Part shown: one piece after another, positions 39,381-51,096 of the stretch
Numbering within the stretch: the stretch's first letter is position 1
How the letters are laid out: each line of letters begins with the position of its first letter
Assembly (NCBI RefSeq): GCF_023156195.1
Contig: NZ_JAKUKA010000001.1
Coordinates: forward strand, 5,146,001-5,210,000
Length of the DNA: 64,000 nt
Direction of reading: 5' to 3'
Source: Chitinophaga sedimenti
Lineage (GTDB): Bacteria > Bacteroidota > Bacteroidia > Chitinophagales > Chitinophagaceae
Notes under the pieces: generated by a model
Told to the model about the DNA's origin: nothing
The model's database searches: none
Seen by the model: the letters and a program-made list of their open reading frames with translations, nothing else
Made by a program: the position numbers and the translations under genes

Positions 39381-39986
39381 TTATAATTGGTCTTTAAGTT
39401 CAGATAAAAATCCTTTGACTTTGAGCAGCGATTGCACCATTTCAAAGTTACGGGCGGCGGTTTTACGGTCGTCGCGCAGCTTTTGTTTGGCGCCTTCTAT
39501 GGTGTATTTGCGTTCGCGCAGCAGGTGGTAAATGAGTTTCAGGTTTTGAATGTCTTCGGGCCGGAACAGGCGGTCGCCTTTACGGTTTTTCTTAGGTTGA
39601 AGAATATCAAACTCGTTTTCCCAGTAACGGATCAGGGAGGTATTTACGCGGAACATGTTAGCTACTTCGCTGATCGGGTAGTACAGTTTATCCAGTTTCA
39701 GTTTATCGATTTCCTGGATGATCTGCGGATCGTCGGCAGTGTCTTTCAGCGATTTGCGGCCTCGTTTTTTCGGCTTGGCTGCTGCTGGTTCCGGCTGTGG
39801 TGGCGGCGCGGCGGGCCGCTGAACGGTAATGCTTACCGCTACGGTGCCCGGTTGTACTGCTGCCGGCTGCTGCTCTATATGTTCGCCATCTTGTTGCCTC
39901 ACCTCCTGTTCTTTCACTTGCGGCTGCGCCTTTTCCTTAACCGGTTGCGGCTCAGGGGATCCAAAAAGGTCTAGTTGCTGGATCAT
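39381..39986 (-). CDS. MerR-family regulator
   Basis: 201 residues, intact. A low-complexity proline/glutamine N-terminal half (QPQVKEQEVRQQ, RPAAPPPQPEPAAAKPKKRG) precedes a MerR winged helix: LYYPISEVANMFRVNTSLIR, YWENEFDILQPKKNRKGDRL, REDIQNLKLIYHL-like (PEDIQNLKLIYHLL). This type, lacking a classical effector domain, is widespread in Bacteroidota near alaS and an M23 peptidase, as here. Target unknown. Confidence 0.9.
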   Translation of the reverse strand: MIQQLDLFGSPEPQPVKEKAQPQVKEQEVRQQDGEHIEQQPAAVQPGTVAVSITVQRPAAPPPQPEPAAAKPKKRGRKSLKDTADDPQIIQEIDKLKLDKLYYPISEVANMFRVNTSLIRYWENEFDILQPKKNRKGDRLFRPEDIQNLKLIYHLLRERKYTIEGAKQKLRDDRKTAARNFEMVQSLLKVKGFLSELKDQL

Positions 39987-40105
39987 GATGTTACTGTTAA
40001 GGGTAAGCTGATAGTGATTACAAAACTAATACTTAAAATCCTGCGCTCCGATCAAAGCTACCTTAAATTCACATCATTTTTCCCACGGGTGCAATAATCA
40101 TTCCA

Positions 40106-41068
40106 TTAATCCAGTGACTGGTTGCCGGAACGCGCGATCTTCAGCATCTTGTCAAATTGTTCGGCGTTAAGATCATTAAAGAAGAAGAATACAGGGTCTA
40201 CCTTACTGGTGTTTTTAATGACCTCGTAGTGGCAGTGCGGGCCGGTGGATTTACCGGTGCTGCCTACCCACCCCACTACATCGCCGCGTTTAACCTGCTG
40301 GCCGCGCTTTACTTTTATGCGCACCATGTGGCCATACAGCGTTTTGTAGCCATAACCATGGTTCAGCAACACGTGGTTGCCGTAGCCCGTTTCGCTCAGG
40401 CTTGCATCTTCCACCGTGCCGTCGCCGGTAGCGTAAATCGGTGTGCCGGAAGGCGCCGCGAAATCGAGCCCGCTATGAAACTTAACGGTTTTATAAATGG
40501 GATCCACACGATAACCAAAGCCCGAAGCGATACGGTCCAGGTCTTTGTTGGCCACCGGCTGAATGGCCGGGATGGAGGCCAGCATTTTCTGCTTGTTGCG
40601 GATAAGATCGTCTATTTGTGCGTAGGATTTTTCCTGTGCTTTAACACGGTTGGTCAGTTCGGTGAGGGTCCCGGAGGTAGCCTCGATCACTTCGCTGTTG
40701 GTCAGCGCCAGCAGTCTTTCTTCTCTTTTCTTCACTTCGCCGGCCCTTGCACTGTCAGCAATAGGCGCGGCCTCAAATATTACCCGGTAAATTTCATTGT
40801 CGCGGTGCTGCAGTTCTGTCAGCTGCCCTTTTACCTCGCTCAGGCGGTCGGTCAGCAGGTCGTATTGCTCCTTCATCTGGTCAATTTCCCTGCGCAGGTT
40901 CTTTTCCTTGGGAGAATCCAGGAAGCGGTAAGCTACGGAAAGGAACAGGATACCTGTTACAATAGCGGCAGAAAGAAAGCCCAGTATACGCAGGATTTTT
41001 ACGCGTACGGATACGACGAGCTTTTCATATTTGAGCGTTTGCGTGTTGTAGAAATACTTAACCTTCTT
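40106..41068 (-). CDS. M23-family peptidoglycan endopeptidase, membrane anchored
   Basis: 320 residues from ATG 41068 (MKKVKYFYNTQTLKYEKL); the frame is open upstream to 41122 but this start fits the family. One membrane helix (ILGFLSAAIVTGILFLSVAY, about 30-50), a coiled-coil (REIDQMKEQYDLLTDRLSEV) and a LytM domain with zinc/catalytic motifs HSGLDFAAPSGTPIYATGDG, LNHGYGYKTLYGHM and GPHCHYEV. All three LytM histidine motifs are present, so it should be active on periplasmic cross-links. Divergent from alaS. Confidence 0.92.
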   Translation of the reverse strand, partial: KKVKYFYNTQTLKYEKLVVSVRVKILRILGFLSAAIVTGILFLSVAYRFLDSPKEKNLRREIDQMKEQYDLLTDRLSEVKGQLTELQHRDNEIYRVIFEAAPIADSARAGEVKKREERLLALTNSEVIEATSGTLTELTNRVKAQEKSYAQIDDLIRNKQKMLASIPAIQPVANKDLDRIASGFGYRVDPIYKTVKFHSGLDFAAPSGTPIYATGDGTVEDASLSETGYGNHVLLNHGYGYKTLYGHMVRIKVKRGQQVKRGDVVGWVGSTGKSTGPHCHYEVIKNTSKVDPVFFFFNDLNAEQFDKMLKIARSGNQSLD

Positions 41069-41404
41069 CATTGACCAGGTGTGTCTAAAGCTGGACGCGC
41101 TCATCACTGAACGCAGGGCCACTTGATTTATTTCAGCGCGCTTCCGTCCATTCCGGGCTAAAAACGCTTTTCTGCTTCTTTTTTAATAATGTTACAGCTT
41201 TCAATATTTTTGCACCGCGCATAAAAATTGGCGGCGAAAGGATTGGGCTGGCACAGCGGGGTTAAACATAATGGAATTTCGCGAACAATCAACGTCAGTC
41301 CGGTAACCGGCTAAAAACGCAGCCGGGTTACAAATTAAAGCCAAAAATCACATAGTCGCAATTATAAAATTTAAAATAGATATTAATATATAGCAATTCC
41401 TTTT
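41069..41404. other. Divergent intergenic region, possible alaS leader
   Basis: 336 bp between the M23 gene and alaS. A -7-like TATTTTTG lies at 41205-41212, and an inverted repeat GTAACCGGCT (41303-41312) / AGCCGGGTTAC (41321-41331; one bulge) sits in the presumed alaS leader. No poly-T follows it, so it is not a terminator. No gene seen. Confidence 0.4.
41205..41212 (+). promoter_or_regulatory. Possible -7 box of alaS
   Basis: TATTTTTG matches TAnnTTTG. If used, the alaS transcript would carry a leader of roughly 185 bases. No -33 element is evident. Confidence 0.3.
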
Positions 41405-44016
<2,612 letters not shown>

Positions 44017-44037
44017 TTAACTGGTTTACAATAAGTA

Positions 44038-44068
44038 GGGCTGTAGGCATCTGCTTACGGCCCTTTTT
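44038..44068 (+). terminator. Rho-independent terminator of alaS
   Basis: GGGCTGTAGGC pairs with GCTTACGGCCC through eleven pairs (two G-T), loop ATCT, then TTTTTG. Confidence 0.9.
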
Positions 44069-44156
44069 GTTTCCCGGCATGTCGATATATGTAAACCTTA
44101 ATCCGGATTATTTAACATCGATGTACACCTATTCCAGGACTAGACCGCCCTAAGGG

Positions 44157-44299
44157 CATCTTTTAAACATCTTAGGCTCATCCTAGGTTCATCCTAGGTT
44201 CAAGGTAGGTTCAAAGTAGGTTCACGAACCTGGCTTGAACCTAATATCAACGAAGTATTAACCTTATATCAACGAAGGATGTTACCAGGATGCTGATAA
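44157..44299. repeat. Long tract of 11-bp-register direct repeats
   Basis: Thirteen consecutive 11-mers can be written without slipping register: CATCTTTTAAA, CATCTTAGGCT, CATCCTAGGTT (twice), CAAGGTAGGTT, CAAAGTAGGTT, CACGAACCTGG, CTTGAACCTAA, TATCAACGAAG, TATTAACCTTA, TATCAACGAAG, GATGTTACCAG, GATGCTGATAA. The first six and the two TATCAACGAAG units are strongest. It lies between the alaS terminator and the double-PDZ gene. It has no open frame of note, and a period of 11 is not coding. Confidence 0.8.
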
Positions 44300-44412
44300 G
44301 CAACCCCAACCATTATTTTAACATTCCCTTAGCCCCGATCCGTCGTTTTTAACTTTTTCTTTTTAACCTCCGCCGATAAATTTGTAAGCATAACCATCAA
44401 CTATTATTACCA

Positions 44413-45405
44413 ATGATGAACAAACTGTTATATGCACTCGGTCTGGCAGGCATGATCGCCGCTACTCCGGCTTTTGCGCAGGACAATCACTCCGGCAAAC
44501 TGGGAGAGTATGACGAAATCATCTTAAAAAGAAAACGGGAAAGATGGTAAAGTGACCATCGAGATTAAGGCAGGTGAAGTATACGTAGACGGTAAAAAAC
44601 TGGAAGACTATAAAGGCGGTGATATCTCCGTATTACACCGCCGGAATACGCCGGTAGACGGCAATACGTTTAACTTCCGCGGCGCCCCCGTGGCGGGATG
44701 CAATTTTACCGTGGCGAAGGTGATCCGATAGCGCCAAAGGCCCCTTCGGCGGTGCTGGGCGTTATTACGGCGAAAGAAGATGCGAGAGGGGCGACCGTAA
44801 AGCAGGTGTCTGAAGGTAGTGCGGCCGAAAAAGCAGGACTGAAAGAGGGTGACATCATCACTAAAGTCAATGATGAAGCCATCCGGGAGCCACAGGAACT
44901 GTTTGAATCAATCGGGACGAAGAAGCCGGGGGATGAAATAACTATTACCTATCTCCGGGATAAAAAAGAGAGCAGGGTGAAAGCGAAGCTGGACCAACGT
45001 CCGGAGTCACAAATACGCTCGTTTAATTTTGGTCAGGATGATGATGCGTTCAACTTCCGCAGCGTGCCACGTGGCGGCGACCTGGATGAACTCTTTGGCC
45101 GCATGGAACGCCGTGGTGGTGGTAACGAAGCGAAACTGGGCCTGTCTGTACAGGATACCGAAGAAGCCACCGGTGCAAAGGTACTGGGTGTGACAGAAGG
45201 CTCCGCAGCGGAAAAGGCGGGCTTTAAGGAGAATGATATCATCACTGAAATCGCCGGTTCGGCTGTCCGCAACGCCCGCGACGTGGTGAGCACTTACAAC
45301 GTGAATAAAAACAAAAGTGAAGTAAGCGCAAAAATCATTCGTGGCGGCAAGGCTCAAACCCTTACGGTAAAGGTGCCTAAAAAGCTGAACAAAGAGAATT
45401 TGTAA
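44413..45405 (+). CDS. Exported protein with two PDZ domains (two frameshifts)
   Basis: About 331 residues. Signal peptide MMNKLLYALGLAGMIAATPA ending AFAQ. Two PDZ domains: GVITAKEDARGATVKQVSEG with SAAEKAGLKEGDIITKVNDE, and LGLSVQDTEEATGAKVLGVT with SAAEKAGFKENDIITEIAGS. There is no protease domain, unlike DegP/HtrA proteins, so it is probably an envelope adaptor. Breaks: a net +1/-2 change at 44532-44535 (RKNGKDGKVTIEIK) and C5 at 44695-44699 (one lost; RGAPRGGMQFYRGEG). The 11-bp repeat tract lies just upstream. Confidence 0.85.
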
Positions 45406-45444
45406 GTTTTCATACAATAGATATAGTTTAAGTGTTAGCGAACG

Positions 45445-45470
45445 AAAGCCTGCTTAGCGCAGGCTTTTTT
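45445..45470 (+). terminator. Rho-independent terminator of the PDZ gene
   Basis: AAAGCCTGC (45445-45453) pairs perfectly with GCAGGCTTT (45459-45467), loop TTAGC, then T-run. It also touches the end of the convergent aldehyde dehydrogenase gene. Confidence 0.88.
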
Positions 45471-46841
45471 ATTTCAGGAAACGCTTTACCAGCGCCAGTT
45501 TATCGCCAAACGGTGGATATTTTACGGCGATATCGAGCCAGGTGCCTGTTTTCATCATGCTTTTACGATGCGAAAAAGTATCGAACCCGAATTTGCCATG
45601 ATAACGCCCCATGCCGCTGAAACCTACGCCACCAAAGGGCATCTCAAGATTAGTGAAATGTATGAGCGTGTTGTTTATGCAACCGCCGCCAAACGCGATA
45701 CTATCCGTAAATACTTTTTCACTGGCTTTATTTTTGAAAAGAGATACAGCGATAAAGGGTAGGGGTGCTGTTCTATGAGCGCCTTCGCCTGCTGCGCATC
45801 GGTGTAAGCAATGACAGGCAGTACCGGCCCGAAAATTTCTTCCGCCATCACTTTTGCACCTTCTGCAATGTTGGTTAACAGCGTAGGCGCTATGTAGCAT
45901 TGCTCGCGGTCATGCTGCCCGCCATGGACCACCGTCCCCTCTGCCAGGTAAGGCAATAGGGCATCAAATCTTTTCTGGTTGATAATGCGGGAATAGTCGG
46001 GGCTTTGCAGCGGATCGGCGCCGAAGAAACTGGTGATCGCTGCCTGCAACCCTTCGATCAATTGTTGTTTCACGCTTTCATGCACCAGCACGTAGTCGGG
46101 TGCAATACAGGTTTGTCCCGCATTCCAGAACTTGCCCCAGGCAATGCGTTTGGCGGCTACGGCGATATCGGCGGTATCGTCTACGATGCAGGGCGACTTA
46201 CCACCCAATTCCAATGTTACGGGTGTAAGGTGCGGCGCGGCCATGGCCATGATCTGTTTGCCCACGGTGGTACTGCCTGTAAACAGCACATGATCGTACC
46301 GCCGCTGCATCAGCTGTGGTATTACCACATGACCTTCGCCGGTCACCACATCAATATAAGCAGGGTCAAAATTGGCGCGGATCATATCGGTGATCACGGC
46401 CTCGGTATGCGGCGCCAGCTCCGAAGGCTTGAGCAGCGCGCAGTTGCCTGCGGCCATGGCGGCAATCAGCGGCGCCATCACCAGTTGAAAAGGATAATTC
46501 CAGGGGGCAACGATCAGGGTAAGTCCCAATGGTTCCTTTACCATCCAGCTGCGTGTGGGGAATTGCAGCAGTGGCGAAGCCGCCCGCTCCGGCCGCATCC
46601 ATTTGCGCAAATGTTTAACCGTATGACCTATTTCGGCATACAACAGGCCCACTTCGCTGCTGTAGGCCTCCACGGGGTGTTTGTGCAGGTCGGCGGCCAT
46701 GGCTTCCAGGATGCGCGATTCGTAGGTAAGAATGGCGCTTTTCAGCCGCAGCAACTGCTCCCGGCGAAATTCGTACGAACGGGTGTGACCGGCGGCAAAC
46801 CAGGCACGTTGGGCTTCATAGCGTTGGATAGTGTATTCCAT
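45469..46841 (-). CDS. Aldehyde dehydrogenase, class 3-like (one frameshift)
   Basis: Oxidises aldehydes with NAD(P). About 457 residues, the short class lacking the N-terminal extension. Motifs: APWNYPFQLVMAPLIAAMAA, FTGSTTVGKQI, catalytic Glu in LELGGKSPCIV, catalytic Cys in FWNAGQTCIAPDYVLV, EIFGPVLPV, and MPFGGVGFSGMGRYHGKFGF near the end. The break is at T5 (45731-45735; A5 on the coding strand); a sixth restores LFSKNKASEKVFTDS. Natural substrate unknown. Confidence 0.92.
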
Positions 46842-46883
46842 GGTCCTAATTTCGGAAAATTCCCAGCTTTAGGCTACTTTGAA

Positions 46884-46891
46884 TATCTTTG
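46884..46891 (+). promoter_or_regulatory. Possible -7 box of gatB
   Basis: TATCTTTG matches TAnnTTTG and lies 28 bp before the gatB ATG. No matching -33 element seen. Confidence 0.3.
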
Positions 46892-46919
46892 TACGAATCA
46901 GTCCGGACACAAAAATATC

Positions 46920-48374
46920 ATGAGCTTGAACATCGATTATAGCAAGTATGAGGCCGTAATAGGGCTGGAAGTACACGCACAGCTTCAAACGGAAAGCAAG
47001 TTGTTTTGTAACGACAGCGCAGCCTTCGGCGGCGCTCCCAATACGCACATCAGTCCAATTACCCTGGCCCACCCGGGTACGCTGCCATTCCTGAATAAAA
47101 AGGCGGTGGAATATGCTATTCGCCTGGGCCTTGCATGTCATTGTGAAATTGAGAAGGAGAATTACTTCGCCCGCAAAAATTATTTCTACCCGGATCTTCC
47201 GAAAGGTTACCAGGTATCACAGCATACCGCGCCTATCTGTAAGGGCGGCCATGTACGCATCGCCACCGAAGCCGGCGAACGCGATATACAGCTGAACCGC
47301 ATCCACCTGGAAGAAGATGCCGGAAAATCCATACACGACCAGGACCCGAACAACTCACTGATCGATTATAACCGCGCGGGTGTACCCCTGGTGGAGATCG
47401 TGACGGACCCGGTGCTGCATACGGCCGATGAAGCCTATGCTTATCTCACTGTTTTACGCCGCCTCGTGCGCTTCCTCGAAGTGTGCGACGGTAACATGGA
47501 AGAGGGTAGCATGCGCTGTGACGCCAACGTGTCTATCCGCCTGAAGGGCGATACCAGCCTGGGAACCAAGGTGGAAGTAAAAAACATGAACTCTATCCGC
47601 AACGTAAAACGTGCGATCGAAAATGAGGTGAAACGCCAGATAGAAATGACGGAACGCGGCGAACGCATTGTGCAGGAAACGCGCAGCTTCGACGCTTCCA
47701 ACGGCAGTTCATTCCCGCTTCGCTCCAAAGAGGAAGCGAACGATTACCGCTACTTCCCAGAGCCGGACCTGGCCCCGTTCAATTTCTCCGACGACTTCAT
47801 CGACAGTATCCGGGCCAAACTGCCCGCACTGCCGGAAGAACTGGTGCAGAAGTACACGCAGCAACTCGGTCTGCCGGAGTACGATGCCCGCGTGTTGTGC
47901 GATGACCGTGAAACTGTTACGTATTTTGAAGCGCTGATCGCCGCCACGCCGCACTATAAAGCCGCGTCCAACTGGATGCTTGGCCCGGTAAAGTCCTACC
48001 TGAACGAGCATAGCCTCGGCATCGACCAATATCCCCTGCCGGCAAAAGCCCTTGCCGCACTGATTGCGCTGGTGGCCGAGGGTAAGGTGAATTTCTCTAT
48101 CGCTTCTTCCCGCATCCTGCCCGAACTGATTAAAACACCGGATAAAGCGCCAATGGATATTGCCACGGCACTGAACCTGGTGCAGGATAACAACGCCGGC
48201 AATATTGCCCCTATCATCGACGAGGTGCTGGCAAAGTATCCCGATAAGGTGGCCGAGTTCAAAGCCGGGAAAAAGGGTTTGATGGGCTTATTTGTGGGCG
48301 AAGTGATGAAATTGTCGCAGGGAAAGGCTGATCCTAAGCTGACTAACCAGTTGCTGGCGGAGAAACTCCGTTAA
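46920..48374 (+). CDS. gatB: Aspartyl/glutamyl-tRNA amidotransferase subunit B
   Basis: Kinase/transamidation subunit of GatCAB, which converts Glu-tRNA-Gln or Asp-tRNA-Asn. 484 residues from ATG 46920; the frame is open far upstream (from 46005), but that part is antisense to the aldehyde dehydrogenase. Motifs: YEAVIGLEVHAQLQTESKLF, YFYPDLPKGYQVSQ, DYNRAGVPLVEIVT, NMEEGSMRCDANVS, KNMNSIRNVKRAIENE and the C-terminal YqeY-like domain ending GLFVGEVMKLSQGKADPKLT. Intact. gatA/gatC are not in the window. Confidence 0.96.
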   Translation: MSLNIDYSKYEAVIGLEVHAQLQTESKLFCNDSAAFGGAPNTHISPITLAHPGTLPFLNKKAVEYAIRLGLACHCEIEKENYFARKNYFYPDLPKGYQVSQHTAPICKGGHVRIATEAGERDIQLNRIHLEEDAGKSIHDQDPNNSLIDYNRAGVPLVEIVTDPVLHTADEAYAYLTVLRRLVRFLEVCDGNMEEGSMRCDANVSIRLKGDTSLGTKVEVKNMNSIRNVKRAIENEVKRQIEMTERGERIVQETRSFDASNGSSFPLRSKEEANDYRYFPEPDLAPFNFSDDFIDSIRAKLPALPEELVQKYTQQLGLPEYDARVLCDDRETVTYFEALIAATPHYKAASNWMLGPVKSYLNEHSLGIDQYPLPAKALAALIALVAEGKVNFSIASSRILPELIKTPDKAPMDIATALNLVQDNNAGNIAPIIDEVLAKYPDKVAEFKAGKKGLMGLFVGEVMKLSQGKADPKLTNQLLAEKLR

Positions 48375-48449
48375 AGTAAGGTTAACCTGCCTTCCGGTTT
48401 CCGTTTGAAATCCTATTTTTGAAAGATTGATCAATATAAAAGACCCGAC

Positions 48450-49604
48450 ATGAAAAAATCAATAATACTGTCTGCCGTCGCTGCTACTATAATGGTTGCA
48501 GGCTGCAATCAGCAGGAGGAGAAAGGGGAGTTCAGGATCGATGTGAAACTTGACCACGCGCCGCTCCACAGTGTAGTGCTGGAAGAGATTGCGCTGGATG
48601 GTCCCAAAATCGTGGACAGCACCAAGATCACCGATCCGGCGGGTAAGTTTACACTGAAAGGACTGGTGAACAGCCGGGGCCTCTACCGCATTCAGTTCGA
48701 AGATGGTAAATTCCTGTTGCTGGCGCTGGATGCCGGCGATATGGCCATTGACGGCGATTATAATCAGCTGGAAAAAGTGGCGATCAAAGGTTCTGACGGT
48801 ACCGTTGAGATCCGCGACCTGCTGAATCATTATAATGAAAAAGCGATTTCGCTGACCAGCCTGCGCATGCGCCTCGACAGCCTGCAAGCCCTGAAAGGAA
48901 CAGACAGCCTGGTGGGTGTGGTGAATGAGCAGTTTGAAAAAGGGGTGATGGAAATGAAGAAGAATGTAGACGACGTGGTAAACGGCACTAAAAACCCTGC
49001 CACCGCTATTTTCGCCTTGTCGCTGGTGCCCGCTGAAACGGCGGAAGAAAGAGCCGCTTACCAGGCACAACTGGCCAGTGTACGCAAACGCTTTCCGGAA
49101 AATGCTTTCGTGCTCGCCGTAGCACAGCGTGTAGACGAAGACATGAAAGCGAAACCCCGTCAGCCCGCGGCTGATGGCCCCGCAGCGATGATCGGACAAA
49201 CAGCGCCCGACTTTACCCTGCCCGATGTGAACGGCAAAATGGTAAGCCTGAGCGCGATGCGCGGTAAATATGTACTGGTAGATTTCTGGGCCAGCTGGTG
49301 CGGTCCCTGCCGCCAGGAGAACCCGAACGTGGTAGCCGCTTTCAACACTTACAAAGCGAAAAACTTCACCATCCTCGGTGTTTCGCTGGACGAAGATAAA
49401 GGCAAATGGCAACAGGCTATTGCAAACGATAAACTCGCGTGGGCGCATGTAAGCGACCTGCGTCAGTGGGAGTCTGCTGTAGTGCCGTTGTACAATATCA
49501 CTGGTATTCCTACGAACATCCTGCTTGACCCTTCCGGTAAAATTATCGCTGCCAACCTGCGCGGCCCCCAGCTGGAAGCGAAACTGGCAGAAGTGCTGAA
49601 ATGA
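48450..49604 (+). CDS. TlpA-like thiol-disulphide lipoprotein with DUF4369-like domain
   Basis: 384 residues, intact. Lipoprotein signal MKKSIILSAVAATIMVAGC. N-terminal DUF4369-like beta domain (GKFTLKGLVNSRGLYRIQFE), a helical linker, then a thioredoxin/AhpC-TSA domain (GQTAPDFTLPDVNGKMVSLS) with active site FWASWCGPCRQENPN and cis-Pro region ITGIPTNILLDPSGKI. Likely a periplasm-facing reductase of unknown partner. A strong bidirectional terminator follows. Confidence 0.92.
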   Translation: MKKSIILSAVAATIMVAGCNQQEEKGEFRIDVKLDHAPLHSVVLEEIALDGPKIVDSTKITDPAGKFTLKGLVNSRGLYRIQFEDGKFLLLALDAGDMAIDGDYNQLEKVAIKGSDGTVEIRDLLNHYNEKAISLTSLRMRLDSLQALKGTDSLVGVVNEQFEKGVMEMKKNVDDVVNGTKNPATAIFALSLVPAETAEERAAYQAQLASVRKRFPENAFVLAVAQRVDEDMKAKPRQPAADGPAAMIGQTAPDFTLPDVNGKMVSLSAMRGKYVLVDFWASWCGPCRQENPNVVAAFNTYKAKNFTILGVSLDEDKGKWQQAIANDKLAWAHVSDLRQWESAVVPLYNITGIPTNILLDPSGKIIAANLRGPQLEAKLAEVLK

Positions 49605-49621
49605 TATCAACATAAACAAAT

Positions 49622-49661
49622 AAACAAGGGGCTGACCATTTACGGTCAGCCCCTTGTTTTT
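49622..49661. terminator. Strong bidirectional terminator
   Basis: A perfect 16-bp stem, AAACAAGGGGCTGACC (49622-49637) with GGTCAGCCCCTTGTTT (49644-49659), loop ATTTAC, with T-rich tails on the plus strand. It separates the TlpA gene from the convergent SusD gene. Confidence 0.92.
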
Positions 49662-49669
49662 GCAGTGGG

Positions 49670-51078
49670 TTATTGATCGTAACCCTGGTTTTGTTCCAGC
49701 GGATTTACGTTTCGTTCCGTTTGTGGAATGGGGGCCACTACGATATTGGCATCTGCTTTAATGGTGCAGCTGCCGCTGGTGGCGGTATAAGTATTATTAC
49801 AGAAGTTGCGGACAATATCTTTTCCATTGCGGATAAGATCGAAGAAGCGGTGACCTTCGAAGGCAAACTCACGGCGCTTTTCGAGCAACACGGCATCGAG
49901 TACGGCAGCATCGGCAGGAACCGGTGTGATGGCGCCCAGGCCGCGTTGCGTACGTAAAATAGTAAGGTCGGCAAGCGCCGCCCCAAAGTTATTGCTCTTC
50001 GCATTGGCTTCGGCGCGGATCAGGTAGGCTTCCGCAAGCCGCAGTATTTTCGGACTGTTAAGGCCCTGTATGCCATTCTGCGAAATGAACTTGGTGCTCT
50101 GCCACTCCGCACGGCTGTTGGAAAAGGTGTCGATCAGTTTTTACGTACATCCGCATCATCGTAAATGCTGCGCAGATCGGGCGATACACGCACATCGCCG
50201 TAACCGGGTTTTAAATACATATTACCGATGTTGTCAGATCCCAGCGTTTCCACTTCCGGGAAGTGCAGGGTGAAGATGTCTTCTGCCGCACCCGGATCGG
50301 CAAAGTAACCGGCGAAAGAGGCAGCGGGTGTAAGGGTATAACCTGCATTGATCACTTCCGTAGCTTCGGTGATAGCGGCGGCATTGTTGCCCTGGTAGAG
50401 ATAAACCCGCGCCAGCAGTGCGGCGGCCGCATATTTACTGGGTTTCAGCTTTTCTTCGATAGTGGTGCTGGCCAGCAGTCCTTTTGCTTCCGTAAGATCT
50501 TTTATGATCTGGGCATAAACTTCAGAGAGCGGCGCCCTTGCCGGTGTAGCTACTTCAAACTTTAAGATCAGCGGCACTCCCGGTTGTGCGCCGGCTCCCT
50601 GGTTATACGGTTTTGCGAAAATGCGTGTGAGGTCAAAATGAACAAGTGCGCGAATAAACAGCGCCTGTCCTTTAGCCACGTTCTTTTCGGTTTCATCACC
50701 CGGCACATTGTCCACGTTGGCGATGAGGTTATTCGCGCGCAATATTACGTTATACGCCGTGTTCCAAAAACCGGATACATCGCTGTCCAACACGGTATAC
50801 TCACGGCGGTAACTGCTCAGGAAGCGATTACTGTTTACTTTGGAAAGATAAACATTGTCGGCGCCCAGTTCGGGAATCAGTATATAGTTGCGGCCGTAGT
50901 AATTTACCGATTGCATGCCGTCGAAAGCGCCGGTGAGCGCGGCACGGAGGCCGTCCATATCGGTAATGGCGGTACCGGAGGTCAGCGAATCCGAGGGCTC
51001 CAGGTCCAGTTTGTCGTTGCAACCCAACAGCAATCCGAGGCTGGTGGCCGCTATCATCAAATATTTAGCTAGTTTCAT
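49670..51078 (-). CDS. SusD/RagB-family lipoprotein (one frameshift)
   Basis: About 469 residues. Lipoprotein signal MKLAKYLMIAATSLGLLLGC; family blocks LTGAFDGMQSVNYYGR, NVILRANNLIANVDNV, KGQALFIRALVHFDLTRIFA, ALLARVYLYQGN and EKRREFAFEGHRFFDLIRNG. It pairs with the SusC gene immediately upstream (18-bp gap). The break is at T5 (50138-50142); a sixth base gives DVRKKLIDTFSNSRAEW. Substrate unknown. Confidence 0.93.
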
Positions 51079-51096
51079 GTTGATGTGCTTTACAGG

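Noticed and set aside
44157-44299. CRISPR array
   Set aside because: Repeats are 11 bp, contiguous and degenerate, with no spacers and no cas genes in the window.
46005-46919. Open frame extending gatB upstream to a 789-residue protein
   Set aside because: The upstream part is antisense to the conserved aldehyde dehydrogenase gene, and GatB normally begins at the MSLNIDYSKYEAVIGLEVH start.
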